Shown one piece after another: positions 1-7,088 of a stretch of 9,991 nucleotides of DNA. Every line of letters begins with the position of its first letter. Positions within the stretch are counted from its first letter, which is position 1. Under the pieces are notes generated by a model. That model was not told the origin of the DNA. It saw nothing but the letters and a program-made list of their open reading frames with translations, and did not search any database. The stretch covers positions 1-9,991 of the forward strand of contig JAFANK010000042.1 of assembly GCA_019232725.1 (NCBI GenBank), written 5' to 3'. This DNA is from Vulcanimicrobiota bacterium. GTDB taxonomy: Bacteria > Vulcanimicrobiota > Vulcanimicrobiia > Eremiobacterales > Eremiobacteraceae. The position numbers and the translations under genes were made by a program.

Positions 1-2
1 GC

Positions 3-491
3 TACCCCGGACATCATCTGCAACTCGTGCACGCGAGCGCCGTCGACTCCGCGGTGCGCAAGCTCTTGTGGAACACGGTGTTCTGCGAGGGCTGGGCGCT
101 GTATTGCGAACAACTCATGCTCGACGAGGGCGTGAGCGATGACCCACACTACCGCTTGTTCCAGCTAAAGGATCAGCTATGGCGTGCGTGCCGCGTGGTG
201 ATCGACGTGCAGTTGCACCTAGGTGCCATGACGTTTGAGCAGGCGGTGGACATGCTCGTCGACGTTGCGCACTTAGAGCGGCCCAACGCCATCGGCGAGG
301 TACGCCGCTACACGCAGTCACCGACGCAGCCGATGTCCTATCTCATGGGCAAACAGCAGATCCTCGATCTGCGCGAACGCGAGCGAGCACGGCTTGGCGC
401 ACGGTTCGAGCTCGGTGCGTTTCACGACCGGCTGCTGTCGTACGGCACGATCCCGGTCGCGCTGATCGAGCCGACGTTCGCGACCGCGTAG
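3..491 (+). CDS. DUF885 family protein, C-terminal part (5' end outside window)
   Basis: Only the last 162 or so residues are present; the reading frame is open to the window edge, so the true start lies upstream. The visible part opens inside the YPGHHLQ motif (positions 3-23), which in DUF885 proteins follows a glutamate as part of a His/Glu zinc-site-like signature. About 20 residues later comes EGWALYCEQL, the second family hallmark (EGWA-Y-E). The end of the protein, with FHDRLLSYGTIPVALIEPTF, also matches the usual DUF885 C-terminus. Family knowledge: DUF885 proteins are predicted metallopeptidases with a gluzincin-like arrangement, often exported, of mostly unknown substrate. Whether this one has a signal peptide cannot be seen. 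A DUF2269 gene follows after 16 bp on the same strand and may be co-transcribed. Family assignment is firm; the biochemical role is not. Confidence 0.88.
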   Translation, partial: YPGHHLQLVHASAVDSAVRKLLWNTVFCEGWALYCEQLMLDEGVSDDPHYRLFQLKDQLWRACRVVIDVQLHLGAMTFEQAVDMLVDVAHLERPNAIGEVRRYTQSPTQPMSYLMGKQQILDLRERERARLGARFELGAFHDRLLSYGTIPVALIEPTFATA

Positions 492-507
492 CGCGAGCCG
501 CACGTCC

Positions 508-987
508 ATGTACCTCATCCTGAAGCTCGTCCATGTGCTCGCCGCAATCGTCTTCGTCGGCAACATCACGGTCGGCGTGCTGTGGAAGGCGATGGCGGAC
601 AGGACCCGCGATCCGGCGATCGCCGCGTACACCATGGGCGGGATTATCCGGGCCGATCGCGTCTTCACAATACCGGCGATCATCATCTTAGTGATCGCCG
701 GCGTCGGCACGGCGCAGGTCGGCCATCTCTCGATCCTCGGCACCGGCTGGATTTTGTGGGCCATCGTGCTCTTCATCATCGCAGGGCTTGCGTTCGGCCC
801 GTTGAGCCGAGCGCAGCGCGAGATCTACGCCGTGGCCGAGGCAGGCGCAACGAGTGGCACCATGGACTGGTCGCGCTACGAGGCGCTGTCCATGCGCTGG
901 AACGTGTGGGGCTTGATCGCACTCATCACACCCTTGCTGGCCGTCGCCTGCATGGTGCTCAAGCCCGCGTTACCCGCCTTCCACTAA
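508..987 (+). CDS. DUF2269-like integral membrane protein
   Basis: A 159-residue protein with four hydrophobic segments, at about residues 4-26, 53-73, 79-97 and 132-152. Between helices 3 and 4 lies a longer polar stretch with Arg and Glu. The N-terminal pattern, lysine then LVHVLAAIVFVGN, resembles DUF2269 proteins: a short cytoplasmic start, a His in the first helix and a Gly-Asn at its end. Function is unknown for the family; only an inner-membrane location is supported. The ATG at 508 is the first methionine and sits directly before the first helix. No good Shine-Dalgarno precedes it, consistent with translation coupled to the DUF885 gene ending 16 bp upstream. Its TAA stop (985-987) shares bases with the TAG stop of the convergent metalloprotease gene. 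A different small four-helix family is possible. Confidence 0.8.
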   Translation: MYLILKLVHVLAAIVFVGNITVGVLWKAMADRTRDPAIAAYTMGGIIRADRVFTIPAIIILVIAGVGTAQVGHLSILGTGWILWAIVLFIIAGLAFGPLSRAQREIYAVAEAGATSGTMDWSRYEALSMRWNVWGLIALITPLLAVACMVLKPALPAFH

Positions 988-3608
988 GACCCGGACGGCA
1001 GCACCATCGGCACGACATTGCGTGTGTCGAGCGCGCGGCTGACCACTGCGTCGAGCGCCTGCAGATGTGCGCGCGTGATCTCGGATTCCCCCGAGTGTGT
1101 CAGCGCGCTGCGCACGTCGGACTGCAGCTGCACGAGCTTGAGGCGTGCGAGCGACTGCGCGTCGTACGGCGTCGCCGGATCGGGTCGCAACCATAAGCCG
1201 ATCAGGTAGCGCGCGTACCACTGCTGCAAGTTGCGCCGCACTTCCGAGGGTGCGTACTCTCTTGTGTGGAGGTCGCCGTAGATGCCTGACTGCGTCCAGT
1301 CGAACAGGTCGGCCAGGCTCATGGTCTGACCCGGCGTCGAGCGCATGGCAAGGTCATCCAGGCGCTGCAACATGATCGGTTGGAAGATCTGCGCGATGGC
1401 GCCTTGCTGTGCGTCGCCTGCCAGCTCCACGATCGGGATGTCATGCCGGATCGGCGGGTTATATGCCCACAACCCACCCCAGATCGGGGCTTCTTCTGTG
1501 TAGACGAGGCTATTGAGCAGTGACGGGCGATAATGCCACGCGCTCTCCGAGAATAGGTACTGGTTGAGCAGTGCAAAGGCACGCTGTTCTTGGGATCTCG
1601 GCACCGGTTGCAACGGCAAGCTTGCGCCGGGGTCGCCTTTGTGGGCGCGCGACAGATACTCGCCACCGATGAAGTGCAGCGCGATGTCATCACAGCGCAA
1701 ATAGTGGACGAGCAGCCAGCCATATGCGTTGCGCTCTTGCTCGTAGGCGTGACCGGGCTGCGGCCAGCGCTGGTCCACGACGTGCATCAGGCTCTGCGTC
1801 ATGCCGAGCTGCGTGCCGCACCAGCCCAGCGTATCGTTGGTCAGGTTGAACCACTCGACGCGCGGATCGACTGCGTGGCCGTTCGCCCATGACACGTCTT
1901 CGTCGCTTGCGAACATGTAATCGGGCTTGGACCAATCTCCGGCCCAGCGATTGAGCGTCGGCACTTCATCCTCTGGCGTCCGGGCGCCGGGGATGCGGGC
2001 ATAGCCCCAGCGGATCGCATAGTAGTCATACGGTCCGAGCACGGTTTGCCAATAGGTGCCCTGGCCGTCATGCTTTGGCCATAGGTTCAGCGGCGCATAG
2101 TGCATGACCGAGGTCGCCACACCCTGCGACTGCGTGAAGTGCATGCTCTGCAGGTTCTTGGCCGAATACGCGATCGCCGCGATGAAGTTGTGCTGGAAGC
2201 CCATGTCATGGCCCGACTCGTGCAGCACGGTGCTGCGGATCGAGTCAAGCGTATACTGGTGCTGCGTCTGCGCATCCATGCGATCCATGAGGGTCAGGGC
2301 GACACGGCCGAACGCATTTTCCGCGAATTTGCCCATCGCATAGCTCTGCGGCGCCAACAGTCCGCGCCGCAACGTGCTGCGCGTGGCCGTGACGTAGTAC
2401 TCCCAGCTGGCGGGCGTCCCATATCCCTCGACCGCGTCGAGCAAGATACCGGTGTGGAAGAGCTCACCCGTGCGCGGATCGTAGACCCACTGCGCTTCGG
2501 CGCCGAAGCTTGGATATGCCTCAGTCACCCAGCGCACGACGTTGTAGCGGATATCGTCGGGATCCCAGTTCGGATCGTCGGGCTGGTCGCGGACCTGCAC
2601 CGCCTGGCTGATGCCGACTTTCTCGAACGCCTTGTTCCATGTCAAGAGCGCGTCGCGGACGGTTGGCCGGTACTCGTCCGGAATCGTGTTCGACAGCCAG
2701 AAGATCATCGGATGTTTGGCCGGCGAGATCGGTTTGGTCGGATCGGACGGCTGCATGTTCCAACGCACGATGTAGTTCGCGTTCTGGTCGACCTTGCGAT
2801 CGTCGCCATATTTGAGATACGGCGAGGCCACAAAACCAAGCCGTGCATCGTACAGCCGCGGCATGTAATCTTTGTCATCCGGGGGTTGCGCGATGTTATA
2901 CATGATGCGCAGCTGGATGCTGCGCGAGTCGGGAACGGTGTCGACCGTGGTGTTGCCGGCGTCGGCTTCAAACGTCTCATCCGACTCGATGATCACGTTT
3001 TCGGGGAACGCCTTCGTCGGACCGAAATACGTGCGATCCGTGTCAAGTTTGTACGTCTGCGCCGGATCGGTCGTTCCAAGCGCAGCTTTCAGCACCGCCG
3101 TCATGTTGAGCACGTCCGTCAAGAACGGCGCGCCGTCGAAGATGATCTTGCCGGTCGCCGAGTCCTCGGCCACGATCGGGGTGACGGCCACGACCGAGGG
3201 CGAAAACGACAGCTGCACGGAGCGGGCGCGCGCACTCCCTTCGGGGGCTTTGAAGAACGTGTTCGGCCAGCTGATGACGATCTTGTTATCCTGGCGGGTA
3301 AACCGGATCAGCCTGGTTTGGGCGAACATGTCCTCACCCCAGACGATGCCCCAGCCGCCGAGCCCGTTGGCCGGCGCGGCGCTTTGGACGAAATCTTTGC
3401 CCAGCTGCGCTGTGCTGAGCTCGACATAGACCTTGCCGTTTTTGCGCCACAGCGTGAAGAGCCCGGTCTGCGACTGCGCCCCGGCCGTGAATTTCGCGTA
3501 GGGCGCCGGGGTCGTGTCGGCATCATCCGCGCGTGCGGCCGGTAGAAAAGATGCCGACAGAAGCACGGCAATGAGTGTTAAGAGACGCACGAGCGATCGT
3601 ATGTGCAC
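984..3608 (-). CDS. Exported zinc metalloprotease, DUF5117/Met-zincin (DUF4953) type
   Basis: About 874 residues from a GTG at 3606-3608. This start is chosen because GGAGG lies 8 nt upstream and because it begins directly with a signal peptide: Arg4 and Arg8, a hydrophobic core at about 9-22, then an Ala-Arg-Ala site near 25-27. The frame stays open to an ATG at 3725, but that would put a charged, Cys-rich 39-residue stretch before the signal. The N-terminal third resembles DUF5117. The catalytic motif is HESGHDMGFQHNF, with H463, E464, H467 and H473 as expected zinc ligands and base. A Met-turn-like SVMHYAPLN follows with Met502. Length fits the family (about 800-900). It probably acts in the periplasm or outside the cell; the substrate is unknown. 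The family consensus is closer to HEVGHTLGLRHNF, so this is a somewhat divergent but apparently active member. The 3' end overlaps the convergent DUF2269 gene by 4 nt. Confidence 0.92.
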   Translation of the reverse strand: MHIRSLVRLLTLIAVLLSASFLPAARADDADTTPAPYAKFTAGAQSQTGLFTLWRKNGKVYVELSTAQLGKDFVQSAAPANGLGGWGIVWGEDMFAQTRLIRFTRQDNKIVISWPNTFFKAPEGSARARSVQLSFSPSVVAVTPIVAEDSATGKIIFDGAPFLTDVLNMTAVLKAALGTTDPAQTYKLDTDRTYFGPTKAFPENVIIESDETFEADAGNTTVDTVPDSRSIQLRIMYNIAQPPDDKDYMPRLYDARLGFVASPYLKYGDDRKVDQNANYIVRWNMQPSDPTKPISPAKHPMIFWLSNTIPDEYRPTVRDALLTWNKAFEKVGISQAVQVRDQPDDPNWDPDDIRYNVVRWVTEAYPSFGAEAQWVYDPRTGELFHTGILLDAVEGYGTPASWEYYVTATRSTLRRGLLAPQSYAMGKFAENAFGRVALTLMDRMDAQTQHQYTLDSIRSTVLHESGHDMGFQHNFIAAIAYSAKNLQSMHFTQSQGVATSVMHYAPLNLWPKHDGQGTYWQTVLGPYDYYAIRWGYARIPGARTPEDEVPTLNRWAGDWSKPDYMFASDEDVSWANGHAVDPRVEWFNLTNDTLGWCGTQLGMTQSLMHVVDQRWPQPGHAYEQERNAYGWLLVHYLRCDDIALHFIGGEYLSRAHKGDPGASLPLQPVPRSQEQRAFALLNQYLFSESAWHYRPSLLNSLVYTEEAPIWGGLWAYNPPIRHDIPIVELAGDAQQGAIAQIFQPIMLQRLDDLAMRSTPGQTMSLADLFDWTQSGIYGDLHTREYAPSEVRRNLQQWYARYLIGLWLRPDPATPYDAQSLARLKLVQLQSDVRSALTHSGESEITRAHLQALDAVVSRALDTRNVVPMVLPSGS

Positions 3609-3723
3609 GGACAATGCCTCCACGAACTTGCGACGAGAGGACCCTGCTACCGCGTAATTGCAACACGATGCGCGCGCATTCCCGCCAGGAGCGCTATGCC
3701 CGCAACACCGCGAAGAACCTTTC
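3609..3723. promoter_or_regulatory. Divergent intergenic region with a 12-bp palindrome
   Basis: This 115-bp spacer must carry the 5' signals for the leftward metalloprotease and the rightward Nudix-nuclease pair. I could not find a convincing -35/-10 pair on either strand. The only structured element is the perfect palindrome ATGCGCGCGCAT at 3668-3679, roughly midway. It could be an operator or simply alternating CG in a GC-rich spacer. Confidence 0.35.
3617..3621 (-). promoter_or_regulatory. Shine-Dalgarno of the metalloprotease gene
   Basis: GGAGG on the - strand, 8 nt upstream of the GTG at 3608. It is too close (2 nt) to the in-frame TTG at 3617-3615, and nothing comparable precedes the ATG at 3725. 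It therefore decides the start in favour of GTG. Confidence 0.7.
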
Positions 3724-4215
3724 ATGAAATTCCTCGTGCTCGCCAGCGGACTGCTCGTTCGGAACGGCGCACTGCTGCTCGTGCGTTGCCGCTATGAGGA
3801 CGAACCAGAACCGCTGTGGACGCTGCCGGGTGGCCGTCAAGAGCCCGGCGAGCCGCTCGCGCGCACGGTACAACGTGAATTTCGTGAGGAAGCCGGTCTT
3901 GACGTCACGCCGTCGCGCGTGGCGTATGTGAGCGACTCGGTCGACCGCCACACCGCGTCAGCAGTCGTCAACTGCACTTTTTGGGTCGATGAAGCCGGCA
4001 CGCTCCGCGAGCCAATGCCGGCAGACGACGCGGTCATTTGTGCCCGGTTTGTGCCGCTGGCCGATGCGCCGCAGCTCCTCGAGGCCGACGTCCTGCGCAT
4101 CCCGGTCGTAACAGCGCTGGCCGAGCCAGCTATTGCGCACTACTTCTCGTTCGACAGCCGCACGATACGCGTGCCATTTTTCAGACGCACAAACGCAAGC
4201 GCGCAGCATGGCTGA
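3724..4215 (+). CDS. Nudix hydrolase
   Basis: A 163-residue single-domain protein. The full Nudix box is visible from G37 to L59: Gly37, five residues, Glu43, seven residues, Arg51-Glu52, Phe53, then Glu55-Glu56 and Gly58-Leu59. This helix-loop-helix binds the metal and cleaves nucleoside diphosphates linked to another group. Two features that define a Nudix fold surround it: a first strand with a VRNGALLLVR-like pattern at about 12-21, and LWTLPGG just before the box. The substrate cannot be told from the sequence; mutagenic nucleotides, NDP-sugars and ADP-ribose are all possible. The ATG at 3724 is preferred because it places the first beta strand at the N-terminus; an upstream in-frame TTG at 3658 would add a low-complexity leader. 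No strong Shine-Dalgarno is seen. Its last 8 nt overlap the start of the nuclease gene, implying coupled translation. Confidence 0.92.
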   Translation: MKFLVLASGLLVRNGALLLVRCRYEDEPEPLWTLPGGRQEPGEPLARTVQREFREEAGLDVTPSRVAYVSDSVDRHTASAVVNCTFWVDEAGTLREPMPADDAVICARFVPLADAPQLLEADVLRIPVVTALAEPAIAHYFSFDSRTIRVPFFRRTNASAQHG

Positions 4216-5203
4216 TCTCGTCAACGAGTTCGCGTTCTCGTGGTCGCGCTATAAGATCTTCTATCAGTGCGCGCGGAAACTTTATTGGCAGCACTATGGG
4301 TCATGGGGTGGATGGGATGGCGATGCGCCCGCTCCGGCACGACTGGCGTACCGGCTCAAGCAGTTGAAGACGCTCACCATGCTCGTGGGCGAAACGTTTC
4401 ATGCGGAGCTTGCGGAGATCTTGCGTCGCCGGCCGCCGACGCCCAAAGGCGTGCCGGTGGACCGCCTCAAGGCCGACATGGAGCGCCGCTTGCTCAAGCG
4501 GCTTCGCGAATCACGAAATGCTGACTGGGAACGCTACGGCGATCCCAAGCACTACACCATACTCTTCGAAGACTACTATCAACGTGGGATCGATGCAGCG
4601 ATGGAAGCCGAAGCAAAAGACGTGCTGCATCGTTCGGTCGAGGGGCTCGCCGCCGAACCGTTCGGACGGCGCATGTTCACGGTCGACCCGACCCAATTCA
4701 AGCTCATCGATCCCGCGAACATCGCAGACACGCGCGTCGTGTGGAACGGATTGACCTTGTACGCGTCGCCCGATCTGGTCATCGCCGATCCAGGCGGCGG
4801 GCTGCATATCATCGATTGGAAGACCGGCCGTCCTTTCAAGCCGGACCTGGCGCAGCTTGCCGTCTATGGGATCTTCGTGACGGAGAAGTTCGGCGTGCCG
4901 TTAGAGCGCCTGACCGCGCATCTCATTTACGTGAGCGCGCGCACGCGCGAAGAGCACAACGTCGTCGAAGGCGTCGAAGAAGCCAAGCGCGGCATCGAAA
5001 CCTACGTGGCCGATATCCGCGACCGTCTGACCGACGTTTCGGCCAACGTGGCGGGTGACATCGATCGTTTTCCGATGACGCAAAAGCGCACGCTCTGCCG
5101 CTCATGCAATTTCCGCGAACTCTGCGGACGCCTTGACGAACCTGCCCTTAGCGCTTCCGGCGAGGACGAGGCCGACCAGTCGGCGACAGCGGCCGCCGGC
5201 TGA
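4208..5203 (+). CDS. RecB/Cas4-like PD-(D/E)XK nuclease with probable Fe-S cluster
   Basis: 331 residues from the ATG at 4208. The frame extends upstream, but the N-terminus FAFSWSRYKIFYQCARKLYW (residues 8-27) is where this family normally begins. Nuclease motifs appear in order: Asp189 in a SPDLVI strand, Asp203-Trp-Lys205 in IIDWKTG, and Gln216 to Tyr220 in QLAVY. These are the RecB-family motifs II, III and the Q/Y motif. Cys21 near the N-terminus and C297-x2-C300-x5-C306 near the C-terminus match the split four-cysteine 4Fe-4S site of AddB and Cas4 proteins. By family, it is expected to be a metal-dependent DNA nuclease (PDDEXK_1). No helicase, AddA partner, cas genes or CRISPR array lie in the window, so its process is unknown. 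The last 20 or so residues are acidic and Ala-rich and overlap the convergent DUF1801 gene by 56 nt. Confidence 0.87.
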   Translation: MADLVNEFAFSWSRYKIFYQCARKLYWQHYGSWGGWDGDAPAPARLAYRLKQLKTLTMLVGETFHAELAEILRRRPPTPKGVPVDRLKADMERRLLKRLRESRNADWERYGDPKHYTILFEDYYQRGIDAAMEAEAKDVLHRSVEGLAAEPFGRRMFTVDPTQFKLIDPANIADTRVVWNGLTLYASPDLVIADPGGGLHIIDWKTGRPFKPDLAQLAVYGIFVTEKFGVPLERLTAHLIYVSARTREEHNVVEGVEEAKRGIETYVADIRDRLTDVSANVAGDIDRFPMTQKRTLCRSCNFRELCGRLDEPALSASGEDEADQSATAAAG

Positions 5204-5597
5204 CCTTTTTGCTCGGAGGCGCCGGCCGTTTCTCTGCCACCTGCGCCGCGCGAAACTTCGCGATGCTCGAGATGAGCTTGGTGGGAACGGGCCGCTCGTA
5301 CGGAAAGCGGATGGTCCCCTTCGCGATCTCATACGGCAAAAGTTCGCTGCGGAACTTGGCGACCACCGCCGTGTTGCCCGGATAGAGCGCATAGTGTTCG
5401 CTCCAGGCTGCGAAGTAGACCACGATGCGTCCGTGCAGCCGAAACGCAGGTATCTTGTAGGAGATAGTCTCGCTGGCGTTGGGCAGCGCGCTCCGAATCG
5501 TCTTTCGCACGACGGCGAGCGCGCGACGAGCATGCTTCGGGGCAGCAGCGATGTACTCGTCCACGGGTGAGCGGGGCCTGGAGGAGCGCGCAGTCAT
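5148..5597 (-). CDS. DUF1801 domain protein with basic C-terminal tail
   Basis: 149 residues from the ATG at 5597, chosen because AAGGAGG lies 4 nt upstream; the frame is open further up but runs antisense to no signal and into the deacetylase gene. Residues about 10-122 match the DUF1801/YdhG-like fold: an N-terminal helical part, then SYKIPAF (46-52), a strand with VVYFAAWSEHYALYPG (59-74), and FPYERPVP (98-105) before the last helix. The molecular function of this family is not established. Residues 124-149 form a Lys/Arg/Pro-rich tail that looks disordered and could bind nucleic acid or simply be shaped by the antisense gene beneath it. It is the last gene of the four-gene operon, 10 bp after the deacetylase, and its end overlaps the nuclease gene tail to tail. 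Confidence 0.83.
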   Translation of the reverse strand: MTARSSRPRSPVDEYIAAAPKHARRALAVVRKTIRSALPNASETISYKIPAFRLHGRIVVYFAAWSEHYALYPGNTAVVAKFRSELLPYEIAKGTIRFPYERPVPTKLISSIAKFRAAQVAEKRPAPPSKKVSRRPLSPTGRPRPRRKR

Positions 5598-5601
5598 GTT
5601 G

Positions 5602-5608
5602 CCTCCTT
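5602..5608 (-). promoter_or_regulatory. Shine-Dalgarno of the DUF1801 gene, touching the deacetylase stop
   Basis: The - strand reads TGAAGGAGGCAACATG. The first A of AAGGAGG is the last base of the deacetylase stop codon. This is the strongest ribosome site in the window, though the 4-nt spacing to ATG is short. It fixes the DUF1801 start and suggests reinitiation or separate loading within the operon. Confidence 0.75.
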
Positions 5609-6399
5609 CATTCAGGCGCCGACGGGCTCGCGCCACTTTGATGTTCCAGATAGCCGAGCCGGAGCAGTTCCGGCACCGTGACAAACCAGTAGCCCTGGGC
5701 GCGCAGCGCTTCCACGATCAGCTTGGTGGCAGCGACGGTACTCGAACGGTCGCCTGGCATCCCGCGATTGCCGTCATGCAAGACGATGATGGAACCATCT
5801 TTGACATATGGCAGCACGCGGTCGCGGATCACAGAGGGAGGCGGCGATGACCAATCTTTCGGCAGTGGCACCGACCACATGATGACTTGGTAGCCCATAT
5901 GACGCGCGACGCTGATGACGGCGTAGTCACGAGCGCCGAAGGGTGGCCGGAACAGGCGTGTCTTGACACCGGTGGCGCGCTGGATGGCGGCGTCGGTCAT
6001 CGAGATCTCGCGCGCGATGTGCGGCCGGCGCTCGAGGACGAGGTGTGCATGGTCCCACGAGTGATTGCCGATGGCATCACCATCTTGGGCTTCTTTGCGC
6101 ACCGACTCCGGATGCTGCACGACCGCTCGGCCCACCACGAAGAAGGTCGCCGGCACGTGCTGCGCGTGCAGGTAGTCGACGATCTCATCGGTGTATGGCG
6201 GATTCGGCCCATCATCGAAGGTGAGCGCCACCACCTTCTGCTTTACGGGCACTTGGGTCACGGTGTTGCCGAACGTCTGATTGCGCGGGTTTTCCAGCGC
6301 ATACCACAAGACGAGCACGATCAGGACGAACAGCACGCCGACCAGCGCCCATGTTTGCCAGCTCGTCAGCAGGTTGCGGCCGCGGTCAGATCTCGCCAT
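5608..6399 (-). CDS. Membrane-anchored polysaccharide deacetylase (NodB domain, CE4)
   Basis: 263 residues. A basic start (residues 1-9) and one hydrophobic helix at about 16-34 give an N-in anchor with the catalytic domain outside the membrane. The carbohydrate esterase 4 motifs are all present in order: TFDDGP (60-65, catalytic and metal Asp62/Asp63), HSWDH (His113 and His117 metal ligands), RPPFG (151-155), a Asp182-Trp183 motif-4 pair, and VLHDG with His208. It should remove N-acetyl (or O-acetyl) groups from an envelope sugar polymer. Peptidoglycan is the most likely target given the operon partners, but exopolysaccharide cannot be excluded. The ATG at 6399 overlaps the upstream gene's stop as TGATG, so translation is probably coupled; there is no clear Shine-Dalgarno of its own. 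Confidence 0.93.
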   Translation of the reverse strand: MARSDRGRNLLTSWQTWALVGVLFVLIVLVLWYALENPRNQTFGNTVTQVPVKQKVVALTFDDGPNPPYTDEIVDYLHAQHVPATFFVVGRAVVQHPESVRKEAQDGDAIGNHSWDHAHLVLERRPHIAREISMTDAAIQRATGVKTRLFRPPFGARDYAVISVARHMGYQVIMWSVPLPKDWSSPPPSVIRDRVLPYVKDGSIIVLHDGNRGMPGDRSSTVAATKLIVEALRAQGYWFVTVPELLRLGYLEHQSGASPSAPE

Positions 6400-7088
6400 C
6401 AGTGATGCGGCGCCGGCGCAGTGCGCTTGGTCGGGATGGTCCGCAATTCCGAGCGGATCTTCTCCTCGGCGTCAAGCACGCTTTGCGGGCCGAACGTCTC
6501 GATCGCTCGGACGACGGTCAGATATCGCGTATCGCGCAGCGGCCGGCCAGCCGAGGCGACCTGCGTGAGGTCGAGCCCGTGCATGGATTTCGCCGGCAGC
6601 CGGATCTGAAACTCTTGTGCCTTCGTCGTCGCCCAGAACAACGGATCAGAAAAGCCGACCGCGCGGTTGCCTCCCTCATCACCGAGGGTCTGCGCGACTG
6701 CAACGATATATTGCTCGGTCGAGTGCGGCCGCACGGGCTTATCGTCAAGGATCCACACGCCGTCAGCATCGAGCTGTTGGAATAAGAAGGTCGGCGTCGG
6801 CCCTGCCAGCGGCACGTCAAACCATTTCGTCACCGTGCCATCGGCGTTGGTCGCCGAATAGAACATCTTGGTCGCGCCGTTGTCATTGCTAATGCGATAC
6901 GCTTCTTGCGAGATGGGGCCTCGCTGCCGGTAGACCTGCATGCTGATGTCCCACGTGCTGCGAGCTTTCAACACTTTGTCTAGCTCAGGCTCCTGTCGTA
7001 GAAACGGCTTCATGAAGAGCATGTAGCCCGCCACTGCAAGCGCTGCGCACGAAAGCACGACGAACCACGAGCGCGTCCGTTCGTTCAC
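6399..7088 (-). CDS. Unrecognised single-pass membrane-anchored envelope protein
   Basis: 229 residues that I cannot place in a family. A short charged N-terminus (MNERTR) and a hydrophobic stretch at about 8-27 look like an uncleaved anchor; a cleavable signal is less likely because no small-residue cleavage site follows. The rest (about 35-215) is a soluble domain, presumably extracytoplasmic, with alternating short strands and helices: a beta-rich front (WDISMQVYRQ, AYRISND, KMFYSATN), a central WILDD segment and a helical C-terminal end. The tail is Pro/Ala/His-rich. The start is a GTG at 7088, supported by GGGAG 7 nt upstream and by the GTGA overlap with the M55 stop. Lying between a D-aminopeptidase and a NodB deacetylase, it may help sense, bind or remodel the cell wall. 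That is inference from position only. Confidence 0.8.
   Translation of the reverse strand: MNERTRSWFVVLSCAALAVAGYMLFMKPFLRQEPELDKVLKARSTWDISMQVYRQRGPISQEAYRISNDNGATKMFYSATNADGTVTKWFDVPLAGPTPTFLFQQLDADGVWILDDKPVRPHSTEQYIVAVAQTLGDEGGNRAVGFSDPLFWATTKAQEFQIRLPAKSMHGLDLTQVASAGRPLRDTRYLTVVRAIETFGPQSVLDAEEKIRSELRTIPTKRTAPAPHH

Noticed and set aside
952..1007. 8-bp inverted repeat ATGGTGCT (952-959) and AGCACCAT (1000-1007) around the overlapping stops, as a bidirectional terminator.
   Set aside because: The 40-nt loop is too long, there are no T tracts, and both arms simply encode Met-Val-Leu on opposite strands near each protein's end.
2100..3545. A 481-residue open frame on the + strand inside the metalloprotease gene.
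   Set aside because: It is antisense to a gene with clear catalytic motifs and signal peptide. Its protein is Arg/Val-rich without a recognisable domain, as expected for an antisense frame in GC-rich DNA.
4208..5203. Calling the PD-(D/E)XK nuclease a CRISPR Cas4.
   Set aside because: It has the Cas4-like cysteines, but there are no cas1, cas2 or repeats in the window, and it is longer than typical Cas4 (about 200 residues).
5195..5226. GC-rich repeat GCCGGC at 5195-5200 and 5221-5226 with a T run between, as a terminator of the nuclease gene.
   Set aside because: The T tract (5206-5210) is in the loop and not after the stem, the stem is only 6 bp, and the site lies within the DUF1801 coding sequence.
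5887..6405. A 172-residue + strand open frame across the deacetylase gene.
   Set aside because: It is antisense to all five NodB motifs; its His/Arg-rich translation has no domain of its own.
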